Positions 1-11,837 of a stretch of DNA of 64,000 nt are shown in pieces. Made by a program: the position numbers and the translations under genes. The DNA is from Guadua angustifolia (Eukaryota; Streptophyta; Magnoliopsida; Poales; Poaceae), in the NCBI GenBank assembly GCA_036346375.1, contig JAYEVE010000828.1, positions 186,001 to 250,000 on the forward strand. The letters are read 5' to 3'. A model generated the notes under the pieces. That model ran no database searches. It was not told the origin of the DNA and saw only the letters and a list, made by a program, of their open reading frames with translations. How positions within the stretch are numbered: position 1 is the first letter of the stretch; every line of letters begins with the position of its first letter.

Positions 1-321
1 CAAAACCAAGAAATTCTCACCTCCATTACTCACAAGGAAGGGGAAGAGGGGAGAGTTGCTGCTGCTCGCAAGAGGGAGGAAGGAGGCACCGGCTGGAGGG
101 GGAGGGAGGCGCCGGCAGCAGGGAGGAGGAGGTGCTGGCTTGGAGGAGGAGGGAGAGCTAGCACTTGGAGGGTGGAGGAGGCAGCCGGGTGGGGAAAAAA
201 AAGAAAAGGGTGGGGAAGAGCTGTCGGGTGAGGGGAGGGAGGAGGAAGGGGGAAAAGAAAAAGGGGTGGGGAGAAAACTTAGTCATGAACTACACAAGAA
301 AAATTCATCTGCAGCATTACA
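1..321 (-). mobile_element. LTR end, 'A'-type large-LTR element (partial)
   Basis: The sequence is purine-rich (GGAGG/GAAGG runs) and ends at 321 with GCAGCATTACA. It resembles the end of the LTR at 16681-17020, which shares the CACCTCCATT..CTCAC start, the GGAGG-rich body and the ATTCATCTGC..CATTACA end. LTRs of this family begin TGTAAC on the plus strand and end TACA; primer sites elsewhere in the window show that they read on the minus strand. The DNA after 321 is not the polypurine-tract internal sequence seen after the other copies, so this is a solo or truncated LTR, with most of it lying outside the window. The open frame across it (56-436) is a low-complexity Gly/Glu/Arg frame, not a gene. 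Confidence 0.6.
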
Positions 322-3303
322 TTGTCTAAGCTGGAAAATTATAAGTATGTGTATTCATGTTCATTTAATTTTGTGTGGGTGTAAAAATATAAGTGTGGGG
401 TTATTGAAGAGAGGGAAATATATATTAAAGCTGTGATTCAAAAATTATGAATGCTTACAGGAAGGCATTAGGGAACGAGTATGGTTTCGGGATTTTGGAT
501 TTTGGATACGCGATGTAATTCCATAAAAGAACTATACTGCAAATTTAATTGTTGTTTTTAGTCTTTTCTGTTAATATGGATGTATTTGCAAAATGATTTC
601 ATATTTGTTTGATTTGTGAAACTTAGAATTAAGGTTCCACTATTTTTTACCATTAAAAACTATTCTTTAGAGCAAGAACCTAAGAAAATAGATAATGCGA
701 GAAAATCCAAAAGCATATCACATTTTCACTTTATTCCTTTGTGATTTTGATTTTCATTATTAGGAAAAAGAAAAGTTCAATAAAGAAACTGAGTTTTCCA
801 TAAATCAAAGTTCGTAAAAGGTGAAAATTCAAAATTAAGTCACATTTCAAACTCAAATTTTTATCTTAGTAATTTTAAATTTTGAATTATTATTTTATCT
901 GCTTTTGAATTTTTCGATGTTACAAGCTCCCCTCTGCCTTCTCTTGCTACCGACGGCCCTTCATACCAAAGGCGAGCAACTCCAGCTCAAACCGATAAAT
1001 ACGTAACTCAGTTCAGAAAGCGTATTTCATTTTTATAGTTCTTTTCCTAACCAGTTAAGAATCAAACTTTTATATTTTTTGCAATTTAAGTCCAAATTTA
1101 GTGAAACAAATTTATAAAATCATCTAAAATAATGTATTTCCAGAATATATAAAAATATTTTGAAAACAATCTTTGTAAAATTTTGAAATTCAAATTTAGT
1201 TAAAAAGCCTAAAGATTTGTTACATATAAATTTTTGTAAACAAACTCAGAATTACCTAAAACCAATTTTAATAGATTCCATATACTTCCAAGAACCCAAA
1301 TATATAAAAATATTTGAATTTCACTTCTGTTTGAATCATTTTCTCAAAAAGATTATTTTCAATGTTTTAAGTATTAAAAAGGCATAAATGGTATGAAAAG
1401 GAATTTAAAGTAAATGAAATCGATTTCTTTTATGATAATAGACTGCCTGAAATTGCTAAAATATTTAGGAAATGAATTTGACTTGAAATTGTATTGTGAA
1501 TGGAAAAGGAGCTAAATGAAATAGGTGAGTATATGTATAGGCATATGTGCATCAATAGTAGTATCTATGCATATATGTGTATGTGTGTGTATAAAGTATC
1601 TAATAACTGAAAAAGGACATAAATATGTGCCAAAATAAGTAAGTTATCATTACTGAAATGCTTAATGAAATATTGCATATACACAAGTATGATTTGCAAA
1701 AAGAGCACAAACCTTGTTCATATAAAAGAATATATAGGTATAGGTTACGTAAGGAAAGTCATGATTTGTGAGAAACTATATCCTAAATATCATATACAAT
1801 TAAACTATTGATTCAGCAGAAAATTATTATAATGAAGTTATAATTAACAATTAACCAAATAGTTGAAATTCCAATACTTGTATATTTCAAATAGTTATAT
1901 CTTGCGCAAACAAATTTAAAATTTAATGAAACCAAATCCTAGGACCCTAAAAAATAATACACTTATTGGTTATGTAAAAGTACCTTATGTTTGTGCAAAT
2001 ATGAATTAAGTCTATGTTAAACCTTAATGATCTCTTATAGGTAAAACATCTCGAATAAAAGCCAAACATCGTGGAACTAACTTTAAAACACTCTTAGATA
2101 TATCCCCTATTAATTTCTGAAAATGGATTAATCATCTTATAAGATGTAATCGCAGACTTAAAATGAAATCCGACTCTTTATAACATTAACCTTGTGACCA
2201 CTTAAGCCTTTTCAGCGGCCTGTAGAGTATCTCGGCTAAATGTAAAACTTTAAAGGAATAGCCCAAAAACACTCTTCATAATATGTACTACCAACATCTT
2301 GAAAAATATTCTATTTAGGATGTACTCTGTTTATAAATTTCATTACTGCAAACACCCTTCGTGAATTAGTCGTGCTAGAAACTAAACTACTTAAGCCTTT
2401 TCGACAACTCGTAAAGCTTCTCGTTTAAATGTAAATTTTGGAAATATTAGCTTAGAAATACTAATTGGTATATAGACTACCATATTTTAGAAAAATATCT
2501 TATTTACAACTTACTTTTCAACTAAATCCAACTAATTCAAGACCCTTAAGTGTTAATCATACGCTTCACATTCTCTCGACTCTGTATAACGTAAACCTTA
2601 ATATCATATAAGCTATTTCAATAATCAATAGCATGTCTCATCCAAATCCTAAAATTTATAAATCAGCTTAGAAATGCTCTCAAATGTATAGACTGCCATG
2701 TTATGAAGAAATAATCTCATTTTATCATGCTTTGCATATAATTCTTGGTAGCTAAATAACCTTAAGTACTATGATTTCTGAACTTTATAATATGAATAAA
2801 TGAACTCAATAGTAATGAAGAAATCTGTAGTTAAGATGCTTGTATCATCAGGACCTTCTTAAAAACCACCAATATATGCCCAGTAGCCTATCTTAGCTGA
2901 TCTAACATATTCAAAACCAATTTGTATGCACAATCAATTAAGGAATAAGCTCTATTCATTCATATCATACAACAAAATGACTAATGATTTAACTCCATTA
3001 ATCTAAATAATTTCTGCATATTGTATTTGAAATTATAAATATAAAAGTTCATAATTTTAGTTTTCTGAATTCGTAAAGCATGAATGGATAATTTATAAAG
3101 GGAATCGTGAATAGCTCATCTTGAAAGCTAATAACAATATGAATGTTTAATTATTTAAAGTACGAGAACTTGAAATCATCTAACCCAAACCCTATAATGT
3201 TCCTGTTTTCTCCTGTGAGTTTTTATTTGGTTATCTGTCTATCTTCTTTTTGCCCTTATTGAAGTTTGTTATTTGCTCCTTATTGCTTTTTAGTCGATAG
3301 CGA
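322..3303. other. AT-rich stretch without a recognisable gene
   Basis: No convincing coding frame, RNA gene or terminal repeat was found. The DNA is AT-rich with scattered oligo-A/T runs and a short GT-rich microsatellite near 1560-1590. It may be decayed internal sequence of the X1 element or older intergenic DNA. The only internal structure I can support is the tandem array described separately at 2018-2760. Confidence 0.5.
2018..2760. repeat. Diverged tandem array, ~190-bp unit, about four copies
   Basis: A pattern recurs about every 190 bp. An 'aacc/aaac-ctta' start is followed by CTTAAGCC-type text, a CTCG(G/T)(C/T)TAAATGTAAA segment, GCTTAGAAATAC or similar, and an 'AGACTRCCAT' motif before a TATTTAGGATGTACT-like tail. 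Units begin near 2018, 2182, 2370 and 2587. Divergence is heavy (I would guess 65-75% identity), so the array is old. No coding function is seen. Confidence 0.5.
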
Positions 3304-3898
3304 TGTGTAGAACCCGACATCACTGATTCTATCGTCGTCTTTGTCAACTGCAACCTTGACTTTATCTTAAACAAAGATTAAGCAAGGCAAGCACCCCTTT
3401 GATCATATTGATCCTAGTATTTAATTTTTCTTTTATTTATCAAATGGTTTCATGCACACATTTATTTTCTGTAAATTTGCTATTTTGTGGTGTTGGTAGA
3501 TATACCTGTTGTCTCAAGAAACTTCCTTGATAAGTATGGACATATGAACCATGGCAACCATAGATTAAGGACAGACATTCCTTAAAGTCATCATGGGTAT
3601 ATGCGTTTACATATTAATCCTGTTTAGCCATGCATTATTAGCAATAAGGTAGATGATCAGATCAAAATTGTTTCCTAAAAATGTTGGAAATGACACTATT
3701 GGTTATTGGTATTTGGGTTAAAAATTCAAAATAAAACTATGATTTTGACACGGGTGATTATTAGCAATAGCCAGATGTGCAAAGGGAATTGCATGTAGTG
3801 TACGGTGAAGTATTGCCCATGTCAGATTAAGGACCGAACATCGTGTTGTATGATCCAAGATAAATCCGTATAAACCACAAGTGTTGGGATGGAGCAAC
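3304..3898 (+). mobile_element. X1 repeat, first segment (Gypsy-type LTR-like)
   Basis: From about 3384 this matches 58399-58915 in the same order: AAGCAAGGCAAGCACCCC, CTTGATAAGTAT, GATTAAGGAC and GGTTATTGGTATTT. A possible LTR start is TGTGTAGAACCCGACATCAC at 3304. The match breaks at 3898 and resumes after element C at 11838. With element C and one TSD removed, the text GGGATGGAGCAACCTTAAACC reads straight through, so this is one repeat split by an insertion. Downstream motifs (GTACACCTCTG.AGAGT and ACTCACCCTTGCTT) are of the kind found in grass Ty3/Gypsy LTRs. The exact family is not assigned. Confidence 0.55.
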
Positions 3899-4541
3899 TG
3901 TAACACCCCGACTCCCCCCGGAGTTCGGAATGCTACCAACTCCCAATATCATCGAAAATTTCGGCAGCACCTCCTCTAAAACTATGGGCATCCACTCAGC
4001 AGACATAAAAGCAATTCAACATAATATCAATCACAAGAACAATTTAGCAGATGCACTTAAGGATGAACTCACCCAACAACAATTTAGTAACTAATCAACT
4101 CCTCAAAGGAAATCACAATAATACAATTATAATCAAGACTTGATACTACGCATTACTTAATTCAAATAACGGTGATTGCAGCCGTGTTCGTGCTACTACT
4201 CCCTTTCCAGCGAGACAACCACCACGTACCTGAAAACAAGTAACAAACAAGCGTGAGTCCAAGACTCAACAAAGTGCATCAACCAAAAACACATCCGAAT
4301 CAAACGAAATACCAATACTTTGAAACGTAACAAATTCAAACATTTGACTGAACGTGATAAATAAATGAACTGGAAACAGATTCCAAATACCACAACCATC
4401 TCAAGAATTATTTAAACTTTACTCATACCTCGATAGCCACTTTTGGATGAGTCCATAACTCAATCCCCAACCTATGAATGCCATTAGCTCCACGATGAAC
4501 CATTAACGGTTTCAATTCACTGCATTCATGCTCAAATGCAC

Positions 4542-4901
4542 AAAATATACAAAAGAAGAATCTCATATCCATACATCAAAATCAACACATTAAACATGAT
4601 TCATCATTGTCAATGCATTGCAGATGTAAATATGCCATACAAAAGAAGAATCTCATATCCATACCTCACAATCAACTCATTTAACATGATTCATCATTGT
4701 AAATGCAATGCAGATGCAAATATGCCATACAAAAGAAGAATCTCATATCCATACATCACAATCAACTCATTTAACATGATTCATCATTGTAAATGCAATG
4801 CAGATGCAAATATGCCATACCAAAGAAGAATCTCATATCCATACATCACAATCAACTCATTTAACATGATTCATCATTGTAAATGCACTGCATATGCAAA
4901 T
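4542..4901. repeat. 90-bp minisatellite, four copies
   Basis: The marker ATGCCATAC recurs at 4632, 4722 and 4812, exactly 90 bp apart, and a first, diverged unit starts near 4542. The middle copies differ at only a few bases. As 90 is a multiple of three, the frame stays open on the plus strand, giving a 30-residue repeat. The same array, also four copies, is in solo LTR D at 51844-52203. It is absent from the partner LTR at 9773-11832. Confidence 0.9.
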
Positions 4902-5124
4902 ATGCTTGCTTGTTCTTATGCTCATCCCATTTCACAATTCTCATCTCACTCCACCATTCTCATGCATATCTCACAATTTTTCATGCATATGATGCATCAT
5001 TGTCAATGCAATGCAGATGATTGCTCTTTTCGATGCACGCACGCAGATCGCCGAAAGTGCCCACCCGTTGGTGTGCACCCTCAAACCCAACCATCCCGTA
5101 GAAGGGGCCTACCGAAACAGGACT

Positions 5125-5200
5125 TGCCCGCTACCCAGTAGCGGGTCCTACGCTTAACACCGCTCCCATCTACGCCAGTAGATGGGACTACGGGTAGGAA
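5125..5200. other. Cluster of short perfect hairpins in LTR
   Basis: CCCGCTAC-CCA-GTAGCGGG forms an 8-bp stem near 5127-5145. It is followed by CCCATCTAC-GCCA-GTAGATGGG, a 9-bp stem near 5165-5186, with ACTACGGGTAGGAACT just after. The same cluster is present in LTR D, and a changed form is in LTR B near 34067-34095. The arms differ between copies, but pairing is kept (see findings). The role is unknown; a structure in the element's RNA is an inference. Confidence 0.65.
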
Positions 5201-5303
5201 CTCCGAAAGCACATCAATTAGTCATACAAATTCAGATGACTTTCTCACCGCCCTGGCTCAATGCACTTTTCATGAATGCACATATGCAAATGCCTTTCCT
5301 CAC

Positions 5304-5462
5304 ATTCATATCCATATTGTCAATACTCATATCCGCATTCCCAATATTCATATTCATATTCTCAACTCTCATATTCATAATCTCAACACTCATACTCATA
5401 TTCTCAACTCTCATATTCATATTCTCAACATTCATTTTCGTATTCTTGACACTCATATCTAC
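5304..5462. repeat. 21-bp minisatellite (CATATTCATATTCTCAACNCT type)
   Basis: Units such as CATATTCATAATCTCAACACT and CATATTCATATTCTCAACATT follow each other at 21-bp spacing, with earlier, more diverged units from about 5304. Shorter arrays lie at 9965-10065 (partner LTR) and about 52597-52712 (LTR D), so the array is a feature of the LTR family and varies in copy number. Confidence 0.75.
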
Positions 5463-7384
5463 ATGGTCACAATTATCATTAATACTCTCGTTAAAGTCAT
5501 AATCCATTTTCATGATCGCCAAATCATCCATTCTTATTAATCAAACCTCATTACGTCATTATTCACATTATCCTATCATACTAGTGATAATAGTATGATA
5601 TCTTAACCGATAGCTCTCCATAATCTTAAGGTATCACGACATTCAACTCTCGACACAAATCATTTCAATCAACGATGCACTTGCATCAGATTACTTAACC
5701 TTTTCATCAAAAGACAATTACCCTACTAGACGTGCTTATAAACACAAACGCAACCATTGCGCAAGCATATACATCACACAAGCAATCAACTAGATACCGT
5801 ATAGGGGTTATACGGGTTACACTTGCATATAAACTCGTTTTAAATAAAAGCATAACCAATTAACCATTCTCATTCATCATATCGCATGCAAAAGCAAACA
5901 CGACAATATAAAAGCAACACATGGATAATTGTATTCTTGTAAAATCTAGTGGCCACTTAAGCCACAACCGATACAATGCACTTGCCTTAAACCTCTTGAA
6001 ACTGGGTGGCGAGAAGTTAATGCCACACCTGGGGTCCCACCACCTGCAAGCAGAGGCAATCCACTCAAAAACATGCCAACCAAACAATCGTAAGACTTAG
6101 CGCGAGATCGATTCTACAACCCACTCCGAAAACCCAGAAAACGGAAAAAATCTAACCAAAGGGGATAGCCGCCTTCCAACGAGCCAAACTTTTGATTCAC
6201 TTAACCAAATGGAGTGAACTCAGCTCCTAATTAACCATAAGAGGGTGACCTCTAGCTATTTCAAAGCCAAACATGCAGGAGATACCTCGAGGGCCTCCAA
6301 ATCAGACACTATACTTTGACCAAAAAATAGAGCATGCTGCAGTTTTCCAATTTCAGCACCTAGACTTCTAAATAGCGTAACTTTGGATTGGCTTATTGGA
6401 TTTTTGAGTTCTTGAGCTCATAACGACCGTGAGGAGACAAACTACACATATATCACAACCATTCACTTAGCCAACGCACCCGCAGATCCCAGATCGAAGA
6501 TGAACACAGACTGAACCAATCACGACACAAACTGGACAACACTCGGTAAAATAGCCATAACTTTCAAACGGCTGAACGAAATTTTGTGATTTCAGTCTCT
6601 ATTGAAAGGTAATTTGATTATCTACAACTTTCACAATAACTAGTCCCCTAGGAAACGCTTGCAAAATTAACAATTTCACGCTACAACAGAGCACAAGAAT
6701 CTGCTTAAAAAAACAAACTGCACAGCTTCTAGGGTTCCACCTCTAAACCATTCCACATACAGCTAATCAACCAATAAGACTCCATGGCAACAACCCTAAC
6801 CCAGCCACTCAACCATACCCTAAACCCTAGCTAGGCATTAACACAAACACCATGCATGCACAGAACCAACACAAGCTAATATACCTCCAAGCATCACCAT
6901 GGAGGAAGAAGGGAGATGGGGGAGATGCTGGCCGGAGGAGAGGGGGGGTCGCCGGAGCTGGCAGAGCAGGTGGAGGCTGGCCGAGGCGCACGGAGAAGGC
7001 AGGGGTGGTTTCACTGGGCCGCAGGCGCCAGGATGGCCTTCATTGGCCGCAAGCGTTGCTCGGCTGGAGCACTTGTCGCCGATCGCTTTCCGCCGGCCGA
7101 TCGCTCGAAGGGAGGAGCAGGGCGCCATGAGGTGGTTCGACCAGGGCAGGAACAATGCGCTAGGAGGATGAGTCGGCAAGGCCTCCAAGCAATGACAGCC
7201 ACACAAGAAGGTAGGGGGAGAGAGAGATTAGATAAGGGAGGGGAAATTCCCAGAAGCCCCCCCCCAAAACCAAAATCCAACCTTTAACCATCAGCGCGAA
7301 CCAAAAAAATTTAAATTCTTGGCGCGAAATGACAAAAAATCAACCCCGGCCAAAAACCTTGGAAGAACCATTTGCGGTATTACA

Positions 7385-7398
7385 CTCTTCCCCCCTTC
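7385..7398 (-). promoter_or_regulatory. Polypurine tract of element C
   Basis: On the minus strand GAAGGGGGGAAGAG lies directly before the LTR start TGTAATACCGC. It is in the right place to prime plus-strand DNA synthesis in reverse transcription. The related elements have the matching tract at 50864 and a shorter one at 17021. Confidence 0.7.
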
Positions 7399-9772
7399 AA
7401 CAGAATTCGACCTCGAATTCTGAACACCTCAAAACTCACCCACAAGAACAACAGAAATCGAAATGTCAAAATTAACATGTCCATAAAGAACAAGCCGGGT
7501 ACTTCTCGCGCAAGAGAAAACTCCACAACTCAAACCACAACTCTTGCCAAATAAAAGGAGCAAGCAACTGAACTCATTCATCCCTCAACAAATCAACATT
7601 CACTCTAACTCCTCAACTCGCACAATACAAAACTCGGAAGTTAAGTCTTTCTCAAAGACTAACCCTAAACTGTCAACTCTTCTTTAACATTTCAACACAC
7701 AATCTCCATTCAACCAATGATTCTTCCCGGAAGATCATAATACTAACTCCCAGACTCAATTTCTCATTTCTCTAGTCAATTTCACTCACCCAACTTAAAT
7801 TACCTATCTAAGACTCCATACCACAGATCAACCAACTTGTGATGGCAGGAAAAACACGAATCACAACACTCTATTAAGCATCCAGCTAAAGATCGACAAA
7901 CACCCAAGCTATCCGATTGAACAGCTAGGTTCTATATTCAAATCTCCTAAGAACCAAGAAAACCCTAATTTACATCCCCACTCATTGATTAACCTTTCTA
8001 ACCAAAGAGCCATACACAGAATTCTTTATTCCAACAAGCTTCTAACCAATTCCGAACGTGACACTATCGCTAACCATTTAACACCGGAATCCTTTAAGAA
8101 TCAAAACACAACTTTTATCTTTTCAACAGTTGCCCTTAGAAACAATAGGATCAAGAATCATTATTTATTATCGAAATGATTAGCCCCACAGGGCACCAAT
8201 CAAATTCCCACATAACACAAAGTCGCACTTTACTCACACTAGAGAGCAAAGTAAATCTCGCTTCATTTACAAGGCTAGCTACTTTCCTCAACTTTTAAAA
8301 TCAATGCAATAAAATACACAACCAGGAAAGACTCAACTGAAAAGAGAAACTTCACACAGTCATTTCTCAAGAACAACCACAAGATCGAAGAGAACTCTAT
8401 TCCTTTAACAGCATAAACCAATTCTCTCACCTTGAGCCCTAAGGTGGAAAGCTTCACATCGAAGAATCACTCGATTAAAAAGCAACACCACAAAACCCCA
8501 CTTAGCACCTTTGGGAAAACCCAACAAACTTAGCAAAATTTTATAACCATTCTTCCGTGGATTACTTTCTCCAGAATTTATCATTTCAACTAATTACATC
8601 GGCGGTCGGAAATGTTATCGCCAACATTAACAATTTCTCCCCCATAAACTCATCAACGATAAACAGGTTAACTTTTATCCCAAATTAACCTACCATCCAA
8701 AGTTCCTATTCGTCAACCATATGACGAATACCAAGATCAACTATCTAAGTTTCCAATGATTTAAACAATTGAATCCATCAACTTAATTAACAAGTTCCTC
8801 AACCAACCTTGTTATTACTTTCTTGACACAGTCATTTATAACCTTACGCAAACACCATTTCCAGATCTCCACTTATATCCGTGGATCACCATGACCCACA
8901 ACTACTTCTTGCCATCTTTCTAATTAAGGTCGACCACCTTAACCCAACAACACAAACATCTACTAATCCTCTACGGGAAGATCTTCAATCACCCACAACT
9001 TACTCTAACTGTCGAATTTTCCCTTCCAGAAAAGCCAATAAAAACTTCCAAAGAAGTTCGACTCTCAAAAGACTTAGAAAATGACAGGGCTCAAGCCATG
9101 TCATTCAACAAAACTCCAAACCAATTATCAAACTCCAAAATTCCACGAAGGAAGGGAGTTACACAAATCAATTCACGGAAAGGAAAAACGAATCGATCGA
9201 ATAACACTTTTCCCTTTAAAGCCCCAAATTCAAAACTTCAACTTGGAGAATGACAGCACGGAAATTCCATGCCCTTCCCTGCCATCAACCAACGAGGCGC
9301 AACACCAAAACCCCTTTTTCTTTGACTTAAACCCAACAAGACCAAATGAGTTAAAGCCCGGAAACTTACTTTAGAATTTACTATGGCCAATACTTAAATG
9401 AAATAATCAAGTACAAGAAGCAGTACCTACCTCCACTTACCACTTCATACACATAGCCATAAATAATACCATAGCCTTATCAAGACTAACAGATAACATA
9501 TCAACAAGTATCAACATAGCATCAATAACAAAATAAGCATTGCAGCACAATGCAGCGGTAACCCATCCCTTTCCTACTGTGCATAAGAGTGTGTCAAGTT
9601 TTAAATTAATTAACCATTCTACATCAAGTTTTATGGTCATTGCCCTAGGGCCACATTTTTAAATGTTCAACCTAAACCATGTTTCTACCTTCACACAGCA
9701 AAATTTTAATTCATTCTAGAATTACTCACTACATTCAAGCACCACGGACCTGAAACCCGCTCGATACTAATC
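7385..9772 (-). other. Element C internal region, non-coding
   Basis: This is 2.39 kb of AT-rich, A/C-biased sequence. The longest frames (60-97 codons) have no resemblance to gag, protease, RT, RNase H or integrase. The last ~230 bp (about 9530-9760) match 57350-57570 in element B, including GTGTGTCAAGTTTTAA and CACGGACCTRAARCCCGCTC next to the primer site. C and B are therefore members of one family. Confidence 0.7.
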
Positions 9773-11832
9773 AGAACACCTCGACTCTTGAGTCCGAATG
9801 CTACCAACTCCAAATATCACCTAAAATTTCAGCAGCACCTCCTCTAAAACTATGGGCATCAACTCATCAGACATAAAAGCAATTCAACATAACATCAATC
9901 ACAAGGACAATTTAGTAGGTGAAAACTATGGCCATCCACTCAGCAGACATAAAAGCAATTCAACATAATCATAATCTCAACACTCATACTCATATTCTCA
10001 ACTCTCATATTCATATTCTCAACATTCATTTTCGTATTCTTGACACTCATATCTACATGGTCACAATTATCGCTAATCACGACATTCGACTCTCGACACA
10101 AATCATTTCAATCAACGATGCACTTGCATCAGATTACTTAACCTTTTCATCAAAAGACAATTACCCTACTAGACGTGCTTATAAACACAAACGCAACCAT
10201 TGCGCAAGCATATACATCACACAAGCAATCAACTAGATACCGTATAGGGGTTATACGGGTTACACTTGCATATAAACTCGTTTTAAATAAAAGCATAACC
10301 AATTAACCATTCTCATTCATCATATCGCATGCAAAAGCAAACACAACAATATAAAAGCAACACATGGATAATTGTATTCTTGTAAAATCTAGTGGCCACC
10401 TAAGCCACAACCGATACAATGCACTTACCTTAAACCTCTTGAAACTGGGTGGCGAGAAGTTGAAGCCACACCTAGGGTCCCACCACCTGCAAGCAGAGGC
10501 AATCCACTCAAAAACATGCCAACCAAACAATCGCAAGACTTAGCGCGAGATCGATTCTACAACCCACTCCGAAAACCCAGAAAACGGAAAAAATCTGACC
10601 AAAGGGGATAGCCGCCTTCCAACGAGCTAAACTTTTGATTCACTTAACCAAATGGAGTGAACTCAGCTCCTAATTAACCATAAGAGGATGACCTCCAGCT
10701 ATTTCAAAGCCAAACATGCAGGAGATACCTCGAGGGCCTCCAAATCAGACACTAAACTCCAACCAAAAAATAGAGCATGCTGCAGTTTTCCAATTTCAGC
10801 ACCTAGACTTCTAAATAGCGTAACTTTGGATTGGCTTATTGGATTTTCGAGTTCTTGAGCTCATAACGACCGTGAGGAGACAAACTACACATATATCACA
10901 ACCATTCACTCAGCCAACGCACTCGCAGATCCCAGATCGAAGATGAACACAGATTGAACCAATCGCGACACAAACTGGACAGCACTCGGTAAAATAGCCA
11001 TAACTTTCAAACGGCTGAACGAAATTTAGTGATTTCGGTCTCTATTGAAAGGTAATTCGATTATCTACAATTTTTGCAATAACCAGACCCCCAGGAAATG
11101 CTTGAAAAATTAACAATTTCACACTACAACAGAGCACAAGAATCTTCTTAAAAAAATAAACTGCACAGCTTCTAGGGTTCCACCTCTAAACCATTCCACA
11201 TACAGCTAATCAACCAATAAGACTCCATGGCAAGAACCCTAACCCAGCCACTCAACCATACCCCAAACCCTAGCTAGGCATTAACACAAACACCATGCAT
11301 GCACAGAACCAACACAGCTAATATACCTCCAAGCATCACCATGGAGGAAGAAGGAGATGGGGAGATGTCTGGCCTGAGGAGAGGGGGTCGAGAAGCTGGC
11401 TGAGCAGGCCGAGGCTGGCTGGAGGCGCACGGGAGAAGGCAGGAGGGTGGCTCGGCTGGGGCTGTAGGCGCCAGGGATGGCCTTTGGCTGGGCTGCAAGC
11501 GCTGCTCTGTTGGAGCACTTCTTGCCGATCGCTTCTTCTTGCCGATCGCTCGAAGGGAGGAGCAGGGCGCCATGAGGTGGTTCGACCAGGGCAGGAACAA
11601 TGCACCAGGAGGATGAGTTGGCAAGGCCTCCAAGCAATGACAGCCACACAAGAAGGAAGGGGGAGAGAGAGATTATATAAGGGAGGGGAAATTCCCAAAA
11701 GCCCCCCCCCAAAAAAACCAAAATCCAACCTTTAACCATCAGCGCGAACCAAAAAAATTTAAATTCTTGGCGCGAAATGACAAAAAATCAATCCCGGCCA
11801 AAAACCTTGGAAGAACCATTTGCGGTATTACA
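9773..11832 (-). repeat. Element C, shorter LTR (2.06 kb, internally deleted)
   Basis: The start is mutated to AGAACACC but aligns with the other LTR through CGAATGCTACCAACTCC. Text matching about 4030-5370 and 5485-5637 of the longer LTR is missing, which removes the 90-bp minisatellite and the hairpins. A short stretch (ACTATGG.CATC..CTCA.CAGACATAAAAGC) is duplicated at 9849 and 9925 near the deletion joint. From about 10077 to the TACA at 11832 the two LTRs align closely. Confidence 0.8.
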
Positions 11833-11837
11833 GCAAC

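Larger units (their letters stand above)
3899..7384 (-). repeat. Element C, longer LTR (3.49 kb)
   Basis: This LTR runs from TGTAACACCCC to GCGGTATTACA. It carries a 90-bp minisatellite (4542-4901), short hairpins (5125-5200), a 21-bp minisatellite (5304-5462) and a GC-rich block at 6890-7260. It matches solo LTR D (51031-54861) over most of its length. It matches its own partner LTR (9773-11832) only outside a large deletion. Open frames in it, including 201 codons at 4536-5141 and the GC-rich frames near 6840-7290, lack homology to known proteins and are not annotated as genes. Confidence 0.8.
3899..11832 (-). mobile_element. Element C: complete non-coding large-LTR retrotransposon (LARD-like)
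   Basis: The plus-strand left end is TGTAACACCCC at 3899 and the right end is GGTATTACA at 11832. It is flanked by the perfect 5-bp duplication GCAAC (3894-3898 and 11833-11837). The layout is LTR 3899-7384, internal 7385-9772, LTR 9773-11832. On the minus strand a polypurine tract sits just upstream of the LTR at 7384. The region next to the other LTR (CGCTCGATACTAATC) is a decayed complement of the initiator-Met primer site, intact at 57565-57576. The 2.4-kb internal region has no gag or pol that I can recognise. Large LTRs plus a non-coding core match the definition of LARDs, which depend on proteins from an autonomous relative. Confidence 0.85.

Noticed and set aside
4536..5141. 201-codon open frame on the plus strand with 30-residue repeats
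   Set aside because: It lies wholly in an LTR, opposite to the element's sense strand, and is open because a stop-free 90-bp unit is repeated. It was kept as a repeat and a finding, not as a gene.
6838..7287. Several overlapping 90-125-codon frames on both strands
   Set aside because: They come from a GC-rich purine-biased LTR block with frames open on both strands. The same block gives unrelated frames in the other LTRs at 11274-11739, 50068-50834 and 54202-54848.
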